NCBI GenBank assembly: GCA_035578905.1
Contig: JAQJVL010000786.1
Coordinates: forward strand, 240,001-304,000
Source: Stictocephala bisonia
Taxonomy: Eukaryota; Arthropoda; Insecta; Hemiptera; Membracidae
Length of the DNA stretch: 64,000 nt
Reading direction: 5' to 3'
Positions within the stretch are counted from its first letter, which is position 1; the number at the start of each line of letters is the position of its first letter. Positions 36,057 to 49,136 of the stretch are shown here, in pieces. A program made the translations under genes and the position numbers. The notes beneath the pieces are model-generated. The model did not search any database. It saw only the letters and a list, made by a program, of their open reading frames with translations, and was not told where the DNA came from.

Positions 36057-36724
36057 GTGTTGTTTTACATTGTTTAAAGATTATTATTGTCACATTCTAT
36101 ATTTATTGTTCTATTACATTATACTATGAACCAATTAAAAATGTTCAAAAGATTTCTACCTCAACAAGTAATTTTATACTGTCTGTCGTATGTCAAACGC
36201 AGTTCACTTGGCAACACCGCTCGTCAGAGCTACACTCATATGCCACTAAGCGCGCTCATGTCAAGTTACTGGTTTCATTCAATGTCAATACAGGTTTCAT
36301 TCATTAAAAAAAGAATTTAAAGTTTTCTAAGTAATCTAGAAGTGTGTTATATTTTTTAAAGCCAAGTAACGGGCACTACTATCAGACTGCATTATTGTTA
36401 AAAAAAAATTTTTTTGTACTTTCAAGAAATATTTTTAACTAAATCTGTTTTCTTGAACGTTAGTAAACTTAGTGTTTAACCCTTTTCAGATGACTATAAT
36501 TAGTAATAAGAAGTGTTGACTTAACCTCTACTTACTTGAACTTAGTGTAACAATAGTTTAAACTTTAGTAAGGTTAATATTAAATTTTTTAGTATAGTAT
36601 AAAGTTCATTAACAGTAATATTAACAATTATTTTTCGTTTTTACTAAACGTTTTTCAATCGAATAATATTAACTTAATTCATAGTTAAAATAATATATTA
36701 TACAATATTTTCACAAACACTTCA
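36057..36724. other. No feature recognised
   Basis: AT-rich sequence, with one GC-richer patch at 36180-36270. Confidence 0.45.
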
Positions 36725-37394
36725 TCTACAAATATTACATGTTGCCATCCTCAGACCAGATAAAACTCATAGTGGAATGAAACTGGTTTTCAACTAACCA
36801 TGTTATTATTGCAGATTATATCGAGGAATCCAATTTAGTATCCACTCAATGCATATTTAGAGTTTAAGAAATATGTTCGTTAAAACTAATTTGATAAAAA
36901 TAAGATTTAAAGGAATGTCATCGTTATTTCTTTAACAGTGCTGTGTTTATTAAAATATAATAATATGAACATTTGTTTTAATTAGTTATTTGAAATATTA
37001 TTCAAGGTGGCCATCGTTATTACCTTTTGATTGATTATTGTGTGTAGAATATATAGAGATCACTTAAAACATAAATTATGTGTATGTCGAAAAACTGTAA
37101 AAACCAATGTCTTTAGACAACACAGCGTGTCAATTTACAGTATTTACTCAATAACAATGGCGATTAATGTTAAGTGTACAATAAATATAAATACAAGTAA
37201 TAAAAATAAACAAATATATTAATTCTTTGAAAAAAGTGTATCTATATTAACGGTTTAATTATTTTGAAAAACTCTTGCAGAAACAAATATTTACTACAAA
37301 GTTCAATAGTAGATTAATAATTAATTAGAAAATAACTAATTATAGTCGATGCAAAAAGAATTAATCCTTATTTGCAAATATTCAAGTTGAACAC

Positions 37395-37555
37395 TAAATA
37401 ATATTCTTGTAAAATGAAAATAAGCTGGGAGTAATATTTACATCGACAAAAATTATTCCTTTTTTTCACCAGTTTTCACCAGGCATTATCTCGTTTTGTA
37501 TGCCTGACAACTGCTGTCACTGCAGAAAATACATTGTTTAACTAAACTTGACAGA
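37395..37555 (+). repeat. Dispersed repeat (pair with 34715-34866)
   Basis: Second copy of the repeat described at 34715. Confidence 0.6.
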
Positions 37556-37793
37556 TTATTTTCAACAAACAGTCGTGTTTACGTCTGTTCTTAATTTATC
37601 ATATAATGTTACCACCCAGCAATATAACCACCTTTCACTTTCTTTAATAATAGACTAGAAAACTTTTAGGATTGACACAGCTCTGAGAGATAATTTAAGA
37701 TAAGTTTTGATATCACGATTGCTGTGACTTTCTTTGGTTAAAAAAAGATTTTAAAAAGTTAGATTAAAATAGTTTTTTAATTAGCATAATACA

Positions 37794-37985
37794 TATACAG
37801 TACAAGTAAACGTCACACAACACAAATTTATTACAATATAATCATAAAATGCACAAATATTATGGTGATCGATTTCATTGAACCACGCTCACCTTCCTCA
37901 GACCAGAGGGATTCATAAAAGAATGGAAAATGGTGTTCAACAGCTCTTATTTCTTATTTTTTTATTTTCTTATTTTATTAACCAA
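37794..37985 (+). mobile_element. Dispersed repeat with CCTTCCTCAGACCAGAGG core
   Basis: It begins ACAGTACAAGTAAACGTCAC, then GGTGATCGATTTCATTGAAC, then CACCTTCCTCAGACCAGAGG. Related copies lie at 52205-52340 and 57776-57990 (plus), a shorter one at 36725-36790, and the core alone on the minus strand at 62250-62290. Because its first part is shared with the Penelope-like region at 40.3 kb, it may be a terminal repeat of that element family. Confidence 0.6.
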
Positions 37986-38349
37986 CGGCATACACAATTT
38001 TACAATATTTAGAAGACATATATCAAGATGGCCAACAATGTTGACAATAGAGTCTATGAGAAGATGTCATAATACAGTACAGCAAAATTAGTGAGCAGCT
38101 ACAGAAAGAATAATTATGTACAAACTTTAAAATTGAAAAATTTAGCAAAATACGAAAATACAAGAATTAATTTGTGGATAATTAATGAAATATATGTATG
38201 TACAAGTAATAACAATGAATAAATAACTATATGAAAATAACAAAAACGATAGAATATGTAAACGTAATAAGAAATAAATATGCGTTGGCAATAACAATGT
38301 ACATAACGATATAAATAATACACATGTACAAGTAACAACAATGATTAAA

Positions 38350-39258
38350 TGTATGAACATTGACGAGCTCATTTTATAAGCCTATAATCACGTGACTCCA
38401 TTGGCTGGAATCGTAAAAATGGCGGCTGCTATGATATTATTCGCTGATTCCTATTGGCTGTTACTGCTGTTCTTTTAATAGCTGAAAATACATAATGAAA
38501 AACTATTTCGGAATCAAAATTAACCTGTTCATTCCTTATTTTATCACGAGCCTTTCGTTTTTTTTCAAAAATAAATAACACTTCCCAATCTTTCATAATC
38601 CTACCCTTCTTACAAACTTTTAGAAGGGTATCCAACATGTTTTGGAAGCCGTATATTATCATCCTTATTAAAATTATTTCCTCTTTTTCATATTTCTATA
38701 CCTTCCCTTACGATTCTCGGGTAAATGCGGGACGTTGGCAAGGACCTTAGTTTTGTCAAATAAAATTCCATATTACTTTTTGTGCTATGTTCAGCAACTG
38801 CAGACTTTACCGTATCTTCATTCTTAGTATGCCTTACATGTTCTTTAATCCTAGTAGAAATTACCCTCTCGGTTTCTCCTATGTAGACTGACCCGCAACT
38901 ACAAGGTATTTCATATACTCCAGGCGTAGGTAATTCTTTGACTGACCCCAGAAAATTCTTCAATTTATTCGATGGCTTATATAAATGGTTTTTATATTTC
39001 CTTTATTTAATAACTGCCAACCTTTTCTGTTGTTTCCTTTTTGTAAGTTAGATATGCCTTTTTTGAGGTATCCTTATCTTGTCTTGTATCTATTCTATTT
39101 TCTTGTTCTTTCCTCTTCAGCTGTTTTCCAGTAGTATTACTGATTTCTCTAACTGAATATCCATTCTGTTTTAATGTTGAATGTAATATTTGTCTTTCTT
39201 TCTTCCAACTATTTGGGTACGAAATGTGAATGGTTCGATTAACTAACAGTTCCTTGAC
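38350..39258 (-). pseudogene. Penelope-like element, C-terminal half with GIY-YIG domain (minus)
   Basis: On the minus strand from 39258 the translation reads LLVNRTIHISYPNSWKKERQ, then LKQNGYSVREIS (linker after the RT thumb), then, past a stop at about 39006, the 91-codon frame 38688-38963: GVYEIPCSCGSVYIGETERV, STRIKEHVRHTKNEDT and YPRIVREGIEI. GVY and VYIG form the GIY-YIG nuclease signature, with CSC within it and the conserved R/H of TRIKEH. This combination of Penelope-type RT and GIY-YIG nuclease is diagnostic. The sequence down to 38350 probably contains the 3' UTR. Stops and frameshifts make it a pseudogene. Confidence 0.85.
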
Positions 39259-39970
39259 ATTTTAACTGTGAAAAGAAGAGATGGACGAATAGGCCACTCG
39301 GTGTACCGGAAACCCACACATACCAATAGATATTTAAATGCCGCTTCCCATAATCCGGCACAGAAGAATGCAGTCTTAAACGCTTTAGTTAATCGAGCCA
39401 TTCACATTTCGGACCCAAAGAGTTGAAAGAACGGAAAACAAATATTAAGGACTAAGGAACGTATAAAGCATACTAAGAATGAAGATACGGAAAAGTCTGC
39501 TGTTACTGAACATAGCACAAAACGTAATAATGGAATTTTATTTGACAAAACTAAAGTCCTTACCAACATCCCACATTACTACCCGAGAATCGTAAGGGAA
39601 GCTATAAAAATATATAAAAGAAGAAATACTTTTAATAAGGATGATAGTATACGGCTTCCAAAGACATTGGAACTCATTTTAAGTAAATTGAGATAACAAT
39701 TTTTGCCTCAATGTAATTGGGTCTATTACCTGTATTTGAGCATGAAAATAAAATAAATAAATAAAATGGAAGAGTCAGCCATATTGATTTTCTTTGTCCA
39801 ATGACCGTAAGACACGTGGGTCATGCCTCCCCCCTCTCCAGCATACCTGCCAAACCAGTCCCCACCCCACCACCTGTTATAAAAGCTGGAAGGTCATCAC
39901 AGTATTGGCGAAACATCTGGTTATTTTGTACATATTGTAGATAGTACCTTGACGGTTTGTCACCGCAAAA
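39250..39970 (+). pseudogene. Penelope-like element segment, opposite orientation (plus)
   Basis: On the plus strand from about 39255: VKRRDGRIGHSVYRKPTHTN, then RYLNAASHNPAQKNAVLNAL and VNRAIHISDPKS (RT thumb), a stop, then an internal deletion straight to RTKERIKHTKNEDTEKSAV and PHYYPRIVREAIKIYKRRN, ending with a stop at about 39694. The GIY-YIG core is lost. The region to 39970 looks like the 3' UTR; it has the motif GCGAAACATC at about 39908. It overlaps in content with the minus-strand segment next door, so the two are inverted copies meeting head to head at about 39255. Confidence 0.82.
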
Positions 39971-39974
39971 CGTA

Positions 39975-40410
39975 GATTCTAAAATGTTTATTGAAACGGA
40001 AATAATTTTCTTTCAAGATAGTATTGAGCAACTTTACAATCTGATTTACATACATTTTTTCATATTGTTGTTCTACAAGTTTTTTCCTTAACTAAGTTAA
40101 TCACTTCATCAACTGGAATATTAGAATACAGATTATATATGTCAAATGAGGCTAACCTAGTCTTATTACACAATTTTACATGATTGACCTTATCGATAAA
40201 GTCAATACTGTTCTGAACGGTATATTTATTTTCAAGGTCCAAAGAAGAATTCAGAAAATTTGACAATATCTTTGATACCTTGTAAGTAGGTGCAGATTTG
40301 AAATTTATTTTTGTACTTGTATTGTAGTATATTTGTGTTGTTTGACGTTTACATGTACTGTAAAAAGTTAAAGTTAATTTTTGGTTTGCAGTGTAGGTTT
40401 CAGATTTCAT
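39975..40410 (-). pseudogene. Penelope-like element, N-terminal RT segment (minus)
   Basis: The 116-codon minus frame 40060-40410 contains KSAPTYKVSKILSNFLN, YTVQNSIDFIDKV and LASFDIYNLYSNIPVDE, the last matching the FDVxxLYTNIP catalytic motif of Penelope-like RTs. After a frameshift near 40075 it continues as VEQQYEKMYVNQIVKLLNTI and LKENYFRFNKHF to about 39975, where the plus-oriented segment begins. The GLAMGS and YADD motifs expected next are absent. The first 35 codons derive from a repeat also found at 30749 and 37797. Its natural continuation is the minus segment at 38350-39258. Confidence 0.85.
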
Positions 40411-40415
40411 TCAAC

Positions 40416-40520
40416 TAGGGATGGCAACGATATATAGGAAATATCGATATATTGGTTTCGATAATATCGGCCATATCTATATTTTGGTCCGGTATTTCAT
40501 ATCACAAAATATTGACGATA
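40416..40520. mobile_element. Possible hAT-like MITE end
   Basis: TAGGGATGGCAACGATATAT followed by GATATCGAT-rich sequence resembles the termini of hAT-type non-autonomous elements. The other end and an 8-bp target-site duplication were not found. Confidence 0.3.
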
Positions 40521-41410
40521 TTCTCTCTCCTCAAAATTATCAGGATTCGAAAATAACTCATTTAAATTGCCTCGTAAACGTACAAAGAATGCATTGGAAT
40601 AATAAAGTAACTTTTTTTCAATTTGGCTTCTTTTAATATCAAAAACAAAAAAACAATGTTATTAGATTATTCTTTTATAATTATTATAATAAATAGAGGT
40701 ATAATTATTCTTATTTTAATTTATTTTTCATTCACCCCACAGACAACAACTAGTTTCGTGTTGATAAATTTGCTTCATTTTTAATTCACTACCGTAGGCT
40801 ATCCTAAATAGTGGCAGTGAAACATGAGTGTATTTTTGGTCATGACATAAGAGTTAATGCATGATTTTAAACAGATAAATAATTTACAATTCAATACATT
40901 TTATATTGAAAAATGTTCGCTGATAATTTTTAATTTTAATTTTTGTTCCTTCCAACGAAGTGGTTCAAATTAAAAATAAAGAAGTTATCATTTTAAAACA
41001 TAATTAACCTCAGTTCTTATCCCCATTTAAATATATTTACAGTCAATACAGTTGGTAATACTGTAAGTGACATATAATTGACGCAAGTAGCATTCGACTT
41101 GAAAAGGTGTTTTAATTGTGGTCTAAACTGTTAAGTTTTCAGTTTTTTATTAAATTCTGAAATATCGTTAAAGAACTCATTGTTATTTTTATTCCAGCTT
41201 TGATAGCAAAAAGTTCAAATATATTTTTTACATGTGAAATTGTTCAAAAGTTGTCCGCACGATAATTTGGAATGTAATCGACAGTTTAGTCTTACCTCGA
41301 TGATGTTGGTGCAGTGCAAAACATATAATCCAAGCTCATCAAAGGTACTTGTGCCTTCAATTTGGCGTTATTTTAATCCAGATTTTATGTTTGAAATCTT
41401 TTAAATTTAA
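40521..41410. other. No feature recognised
   Basis: AT-rich sequence. At 40784-40830 TTAATTCACTACC followed by GTGGCAGTGAAAC recalls the MITE termini seen at 17244, but nothing else of that family is present. Confidence 0.45.
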
Positions 41411-42150
41411 ATGAGATACTATTTAAATGAGGATGACACATTTATTTCAATCATTTTAGATAACACCTTCATTATGATCAAGGATGAGATCGAGTCTGTT
41501 CAACGTAGATTTCTTCGTATTGTGGGTATCCGTCTTGGCTTCAGATATCAGGACGTACCTTTGGAGGAGGTATCGTCTATGCTCCTCCTTCCACCCCTTG
41601 AAGTCAGGCGTTTCAATCATGATGTGGTCTTACTCCAACGCCTTGTTATTTCGGAGCTGGACTGCCCTGCACTAAATGAGAGAGTCAACTTCAGGACTCC
41701 CTCTGGAACCAGATCTCGGGACCTATTTGCCAGGGTGCCTGCCTCTTCAAATTACTTATTGAACTGCCCTATCCAGAGATTCAGAGGCATGGAAATCTAA
41801 TCCCTGGTAGTGTCGACCCTTTCAACTACAGTGGATCGGCTTGTAAGAGACGTCTCCATCAGCTCCAGGACTGCTTTTAGCACGTGCTTTTGTCGTTATT
41901 TATTAATATGCCTGTGCATTTATCTGTGTTTTGTTATGTTTGTATTTTTGCTGTATCTTTTCAAATTCTATACTTATACAAGTCTGTTTGTTTTGCTCAT
42001 ATATTTATTAATGTTATTTATTTGAAGCTTGAATATTTATTGTATCTAGCTCTAGTTAGCATTCTCTCTAGCATGTTTTAGAATTATTATATAAATTGTA
42101 AATGAATAACACTGTGGCTTTGCCGTTGGAAAGATAAATAAATAAATAAA
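41411..42150 (+). pseudogene. LINE ORF2 C-terminus and 3' end
   Basis: The plus frame (41411-41800) holds IESVQRRFLRIVGIRLGF, DVPLEEVSSMLLLPPLEVRR and LNERVNFRTPSGTRSRDLFA, typical of the post-RT region of insect jockey-like LINEs. The first 25 codons are probably not part of the element. After a frameshift near 41795 the reading continues in another frame to about 41880 (SVDPFNYSGSACKRRLHQLQ). The element ends in a TAAA-unit tail (GATAAATAAATAAATAAATT at 42131-42150). It is strongly 5'-truncated, and codon-level similarity to a live family looks high. Confidence 0.8.
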
Positions 42151-42950
42151 TTATTTCATTGAATTTCAATTATGTAAACCAACTAAATAATTTAATAATA
42201 ATAATAATTAATAATTGTTATTTTCCAAAAACAATACATTACAATAAATTCAGTAGCATAGTATCAATAATTTAAATGTGATATAAAAATTAAATATAAC
42301 ATGCCTAAAACTACATATGTAACTTAAAATGTATCATGCTCAGGCTGACCAGTCTTATGCTATATTACTAAAGATTGGATAATTAATAATAAAAGATAAA
42401 TACAAATAAAGTGCTTTTCACCATTACTAATACTTAATCCATAAAAGTTAGGTTTTTGGAATATGAAACCTTCAAGGCAAAGCCTGATTGGAGGAAAAAA
42501 ATCAATAGATTAACCAAATAAATACAATCAAGATAATACAGGACTGTAAATATAATCGTCATTTTAATAACTCCCAATAGACATACAAACAAAAATAAAA
42601 TTTTAATTTCTAAATAAGGAATTTATTAGAAAGAACAAAAACCGTTTTTGCAGGCCTAATTAAAAATTGTAAACTACAGTCTATATACAATATAAATATT
42701 ATCCGTGTTAGTCCCATGAAACTGTAGTGAAAAATACATACATAAGAAAACATTCAGACAAAAACACAATTTCAAAATTACTCGTATATGTACACATTTT
42801 ATAATAAAATAAACTAGTTATTTACACATGCATTCATACCTACAAACATTACATATACACATACATATATACATTATAGATCAGTTCCATTAATAAGTAC
42901 TCCTTAACATTTATTAAAAAAAAGTATTAACCTTGAATTTCAAATAACAA
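42151..42950. other. No feature recognised; possible LINE 3' UTR
   Basis: AT-rich sequence. AAGGCAAAGCCTGATTGGAGG at 42474-42494 resembles AGGCAAAGTCTGATCAGAGG at 20084-20103, so a shared LINE 3' UTR is possible. Confidence 0.4.
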
Positions 42951-42951
42951 A

Positions 42952-44340
42952 CTATTTACATTTTGTACTGTAATTAACCAGTCTTTGATTTTCTAACAAA
43001 AGTTTGTGATGTATCTGCATTTTTATATCACTCAATAATGTATTGAATATCATAGGGGCCAAGAAGCTAAACGTTTTAGTGGAAAAGGTTTTTGTTGGTC
43101 GAGGTACTGCTACATTATCAGGATTTCGTAGTTTTATTTTATTTCTGCTCCTGTTCATAATTACTTTCATAACTTTATATATATACATCTTTCTTATTGG
43201 CAATATTTTTAAAGATTTAAATATTGGCCATGATGAGTCATATTTTTACCTTTACTATACTAATCTTACAAAATGTTTCTTTATTGTTATAAGTGATTAT
43301 AAATTACTTATACAAGTTCCACTCCAGCACTCTATTCCGTAATTTATTCTACTGTGAACTAAGGAAAAATAAAGTGTTCTCATTAGTTCATTTTCACACA
43401 TTCTTCTTACAAAATAAAAATCCTAAGAATATGAATTAGTTTTTTCTTAACTGATGAAATGTGCATTTTCCAATTTAATTCTGAATCTAATGTCACGCCT
43501 AAGACCTAATACAGTCTTTTTGTTCTATTTCAGCACAATAATCACTACATACCCCACCAATTCAGAGACAATTAACGCATTTATAAACAATTTTATTAAA
43601 AAAAACTACCTTTTCTCGGAGACTGAAGTTTATATAATTAGTTTTACTTACACTAAGAACTAAGTTGTTATCGGTAAACCACCAACGCAAAGCTTCCAAA
43701 TCAAAATTCATTTTTGATGAAATTTCGTCTAAACTGTCACCAACATAAATTAGAGCTGTATCATCAGCGGAATAAACCTGTCCATAAAAGTTCCCTTTGC
43801 ATAAATCGTTAAAGTAAATTAAGAACAATGTAGCCCCTAGCACAGACCCTTGTGGCACTCCATGTTTTATCTGACCAAATTGACTTAATATTCCATTGAT
43901 TCTAACACATTGCTTTCTATTGGATAAATAGCTTTGAAACCAATTATAAGCCACACCCCTTATATAACAACTGTAAAGTTTCTTAAGCAATATTGAATGA
44001 TTAACTGTGTTGAAAGCTTTCGTAATATCTAAGAATAATCCACTAACACGTTTTCCATTATCTATGCCATTTGATATCCTATCCATGAACTCAATCAAAG
44101 CAATCTCTATATTTAAACCTTGTCAGAAACCAAATTGGTTTTTACTAAAAAGAATTTTTTTATCAACAAATTTAATCAGTCTTATTTTATTAATTTTTCA
44201 AATATTTTTTAAAAGGATGATAGCAAAGATATTGGTCTATAATTATTGCAATCTGTTTTTTCATTTTTCTTGTGTATTGGATTAACTAGTGCTTCTTTTA
44301 ATTTATCTGGAAATTTCCTGATTCAAAACTCAAATTTATA
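42952..44340 (-). pseudogene. LINE reverse transcriptase remnant (jockey/CR1-like), minus strand
   Basis: Minus strand, N to C: NPIHKKNEKTDCNNYRPISL (about 44285-44230), two frameshifts, then the 178-codon frame 43562-44098 with SGLFLDITKAFNTVNHSI (RT motif A), GVPQGSVLGATLFLIYFNDL (motif B) and QVYSADDTALIYVGD (motif C, ADD preserved), then DNNLVLSVSKTNYINF. The last frame (42952-43203) carries NKIKLRNPDNVAVPRPTKTF and FLAPMIFNTLLSDI, the usual C-terminal end. The catalytic aspartates are intact, but stops and frameshifts break the ORF. Confidence 0.86.
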
Positions 44341-45517
44341 ATATACAATAAAACAGGTAGAAACTTTTTATGGCTTTTCTTAATTAATAACTCAATATCT
44401 CCTCTTCTCTACAGCCATAATACATCTCCACATAGGCCTATATCTATATTTAAAAAAAATGTTTTTCTATTTATATAAATATAAACCAAAATAATGCAAC
44501 ACATTAACTTCCAATTTTGAAACTACAAGATTGAAAAATAAAACTAGAAACCTCTGAGTAAACGTTATGCAAAGTTGTGATTTGCAATAAATACACCTTA
44601 ATAAAAATCGAAAAACACATAATCAAAAGTGGATTTCAAAACTGGAGAAATCACCGTTCAACGTAACTAAAAATAGTATTACATTAACTTACATAAGACT
44701 TAAAAGTAACTTTTTAAAAGTTTTGCACTAACTCAAATCTTACCTAAAGGAATCAGCATGTGTTTGCAATATATTTAAAACACCAATTACCTCACAAAAG
44801 TTAACAGAAGTTGGTATGCGTTGCTGGGAGGGTTTTCTCCGTTTTACAAAGGAACTTTAAAATCTTCATTTTCGTCCACTTTATTAGTATTAATCTTTTT
44901 TTTGTACCGTTATTTTTATGCTTTTTATTATTTTTATTTACTATGGTTTTTTACTATAAATGATAGCACGAATTTTTTTAATGAGTTTTAAAAAAAAGTA
45001 TGAACTCGAAATTTGGCTAAAACACTGACGTCGGGTACAAAATTACGTGAACTTTGTTTTTATTTCACCTTTTTTCTTTTTTTTAGTAATATGACTTTAT
45101 GTTGTTTTTATGTTTTCTATTATGTATTTTACAACTATCGTATGTATAATGCTTGAGAGGTGTTTAGGTAGTTCTTAGACCCCAGTGGCAGTAGCTGAGG
45201 GTTCATGTAAGAAGACTAGCACATGAATGTTACATGAAGGCTTATTTATGTACAGTCTCGTCTGACGATACGGCAACAGTCAAAGAGCGATACCGGTAGA
45301 GACATGGAAATATGTCCTGAATATTGCATAATATTACAGTAATATGAATACGCTTAGTCCAGATGTGCTCTTTCTTAACGATGTAAAGTGCAGCAAACAT
45401 TTGTCAAATAAATGGGACTTTTATCCTCTTTGAATATAATTCCTTTCATTTCTCTTGTCTAAACTGCGGATTTTCTTTATTTAAAGTATCTAAGTATTGA
45501 TGATGAGTTTGTATACC
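44341..45517. other. No gene recognised
   Basis: AT-rich sequence, with a GC-richer patch at 45150-45320 that I cannot classify. Confidence 0.45.
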
Positions 45518-45580
45518 AGTGAGGAGTTTACAAACTCCTCACTAATTCAAAATGGTTCAAAATCTATGAACCATTTTGAA
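45518..45580. repeat. Two adjacent perfect hairpins
   Basis: Hairpin 1: AGTGAGGAGTTT, 2-nt loop, exact complement (45518-45543). Hairpin 2: TTCAAAATGGTTCA (45546-45559), 7-nt loop, exact complement (45567-45580). Two bases separate them. Confidence 0.93.
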
Positions 45581-46386
45581 GAGTTTAAAGGATATAAACA
45601 TCAAAAAAGCAAGAAACAGTAAAAATAATTATTTCATAGATTTTGGTGGGTTTTTACATCTAGTAAGTGGTTAAAAATGCATCAAAACTTTTAATATGAA
45701 AGGCAGCAGGCAATTTTATCAGCTTTGATTTTTGAGTCAGACGTATTTCTCTAGGTTGCACCGTTTTTTAAATGAAAGTGAACCCCCAAAAAAGGTACCT
45801 TCTTTGTGCCCCCCCCCTCCTTTGAAACGTCTCCTTTCTAGGAAAGAGAACTTTAAGTTTTTAGTATATTTAACCCCTAACACGTCCAAACAAATTAATG
45901 AAGAATAATTTTCTACTTTATATCTTTCGTTGACTAAACTAATTGTTAGTAAATATCTTGAAATAATTTTAAACTTGTAAATATCGAGTAGAATCGTTTT
46001 TTAGTAAATGACTGGTATTTACAAATTATAAATGATACAAATGTAAATTCAAGTTACTATACTTAGATTTGTTTCTTAATTTATTGTTAATATATTAAGA
46101 TCACACCTTATGTAATATTTAATTTTATACCTTAATCCATTTCAATTCTATGTCACTAGTAGTTTACAGGAATAGCTAACCCACTTACAAATATATTATT
46201 CTATTTACATAAATTATTTAACATGACACAAGCAATCGTATTCCCGTATGTAGTTTCAATTAATAGACCACTAAAGGGATTAGTGAGAGTATTTTTTATA
46301 ATAATTTATCAGTATTCAAAGTAATTAAAATCAACATATTTATTAATGTTATCTAGCTGTAGTAAATATTATGAAGTTCACTTTTA

Positions 46387-46675
46387 TACAGGGTGTTTCT
46401 TTTAAAATAAACCCCTATTTACAAGTACACAAATTAAGCTTTAAGATTCATAGGTTAGTAGCCCTGGGTGTTCTTCTTCCTTGGCTATCAGCTGATTTAC
46501 ATTGTTACATTGTTGTTCACTTTATTTGGGTTTCGTTCAATGTCATTAAGTTGAGGTTAGAAACATTGGTTTTGAGCAAAGACATAGAGTGTTTACTGTG
46601 GAGGAATATTTTAAAACAATATCGTTTGTTTTATGTCAAGATGCTTTCGAACAGTATTCTGAACCCATTGTATTA
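46387..46675 (+). pseudogene. mariner/IS630-like element, 5' end and transposase N-terminus
   Basis: TACAGGGTGTTTCTTTTAAA at 46387 is a typical terminal inverted repeat of this superfamily. About 195 bp further, HRVFTVEEYFKTISFVLCQD then AFEQYSEPI (46583-46669) matches the N-terminal helix-turn-helix region (DUF4817-like) of such transposases. No downstream catalytic domain or right TIR was found, so it is a short 5' remnant. It has the same terminal pattern as the foldback element at 6466-7073. Confidence 0.6.
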
Positions 46676-46964
46676 AATATATGAAGGCCTATTGTTAGTT
46701 GTATGTACCGTATTGTATTGAAATTCAGCCCATTTCAAATCATGGGTTGTTTTTTAACAGAAAACTCTATTTTTCTACATTAGAGGAAACGGAAAAGAAA
46801 CTCGATCAAAAATGATATAAATAATGACTAACTACCCCAATCTACCAATATCAGCTGAGTTTTTACATCCCGTTCTTCTTACTGAACATTCTTAATTGTC
46901 CAATAGTTTAAAACAAACTTTAAATTCATATATAATTGTCAAAAATAAAACAATTTAAACCAAT

Positions 46965-47010
46965 AAAAACTTTATTAGTGAGGCCTTTCGATAGCAAGGC
47001 TATTATCGTC
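46965..47010. repeat. Short motif GGCCTTTCGATAGCAAGGCT
   Basis: On the bottom strand this reads CTGACGATAATAGCCTTGCT then ATCGAAAGGCC, a small hairpin flanked by CTGACGA and GAAA. Similar CTGAxGA...GAAA-type segments end some Penelope-like elements. No attached body was recognised. Confidence 0.35.
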
Positions 47011-47331
47011 AGACACATCACAAATAAATATACAAAATATATTTAAATTCATACGTTTGTTAGTTTTTAGATATTAACAAACACACAAATATATAACCAA
47101 TAATATACGAGATTTTACACTACCTAATAAACTGTTGTTCTATTGCCTAAAAATACTCCAATAAGATGTACTGTGTGTGTGGTATATGAATTGGGGTAGG
47201 GGTATTGTCAGAATTACTAGGAAAATATGAACATGGTTAAAAAATATTCGATATAATCCTTTACTAGAAAATATTAAATAATTGGATAAATAATCGAACC
47301 ATTTCGTTTACAAGGACATATTTTATGGGTG

Positions 47332-48376
<1,045 letters not shown>

Positions 48377-48904
48377 GAAAATTATCTGATTTGAACATAA
48401 TGGATTATAATAACCACAGTTTTAGAGAATGTCCGTGCAGAGCTTTCACGTCAAAACTAAAAAAATTATCAATTATCATAGTTGATTTTCTTTTGTGGAG
48501 ACTGAGAAAATTTCCTCCAGTTTTCAAATGAACAGTCACGATATCGTACTACAGTTTTCAGATTATTACCAAACATTTAATAAACATATTACTTTTAAAT
48601 AATTTTATTGCAGCGACGTCGACAGTTTTGTTATTGGACATCGACATTGTTTCCGTTTTGTCAATGTGACGGCGTCAACGTGATTCAGATACAGGGGTGT
48701 AATGCGGGTCTTGCCTTACTACTGGTGAAGGCGCTTTAACACGGAAGTTCACCTATAAATAAATGCTATTTATAAAATTTTACCATCATACTGATTACTC
48801 GAATAGAATTAAAAGTATATTACAATATATTTTAGCGACAAATCCTGAACAGCTACTGAAAATATTAGACACTCAGTTACATAAGGGTCACCAATTATTG
48901 AATA
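48377..48904. other. No feature recognised
   Basis: Includes a GC-richer patch (48610-48740) with GTCGACAG and ACGGCGTCAACGTG words. No ORF or known motif. Confidence 0.45.
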
Positions 48905-49112
48905 TTCTTGCTTCTTTCTGACTCGGCCCATTCCCTATAGACTATTGACCTGTGAGGAGAACTTATTCCACGTAATAAGAGGGAGGGAAGCCAATAGAGT
49001 ACAAGGAGAAAATTACTGCAAAATAGATTTGAACCTGCGCTATCTCTAACCCAGGATTAAAATCCTGACGCCTTAGATAGACAGCTCAGCCACTGGCCCA
49101 CCTTATAAATTC
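48905..49112 (-). mobile_element. tRNA-derived SINE, minus strand
   Basis: On the bottom strand the head is GGGCCAGTGGCTGAGCTGTC (A-box region) then GGTTCAAATCT (B box at about 49025-49035), followed by a body (TTGTACTCTATTGGCTTCCC) shared with the SINEs at 5440-5700 and 9836-10100. It is the best-preserved head of this family in the window. Confidence 0.75.
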
Positions 49113-49136
49113 AAATAATCATAGCAAAGGGCATAC

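Noticed and set aside
35993..36320. Overlapping plus-strand frames of 104 and 77 codons
   Set aside because: AT-biased composition, two frames over the same DNA, no motif, partly inside a dispersed repeat.
38114..38372. Hydrophobic minus-strand frames resembling a membrane protein
   Set aside because: AT-driven composition in the non-coding flank of the Penelope-like remnant; two overlapping frames, no conserved motif.
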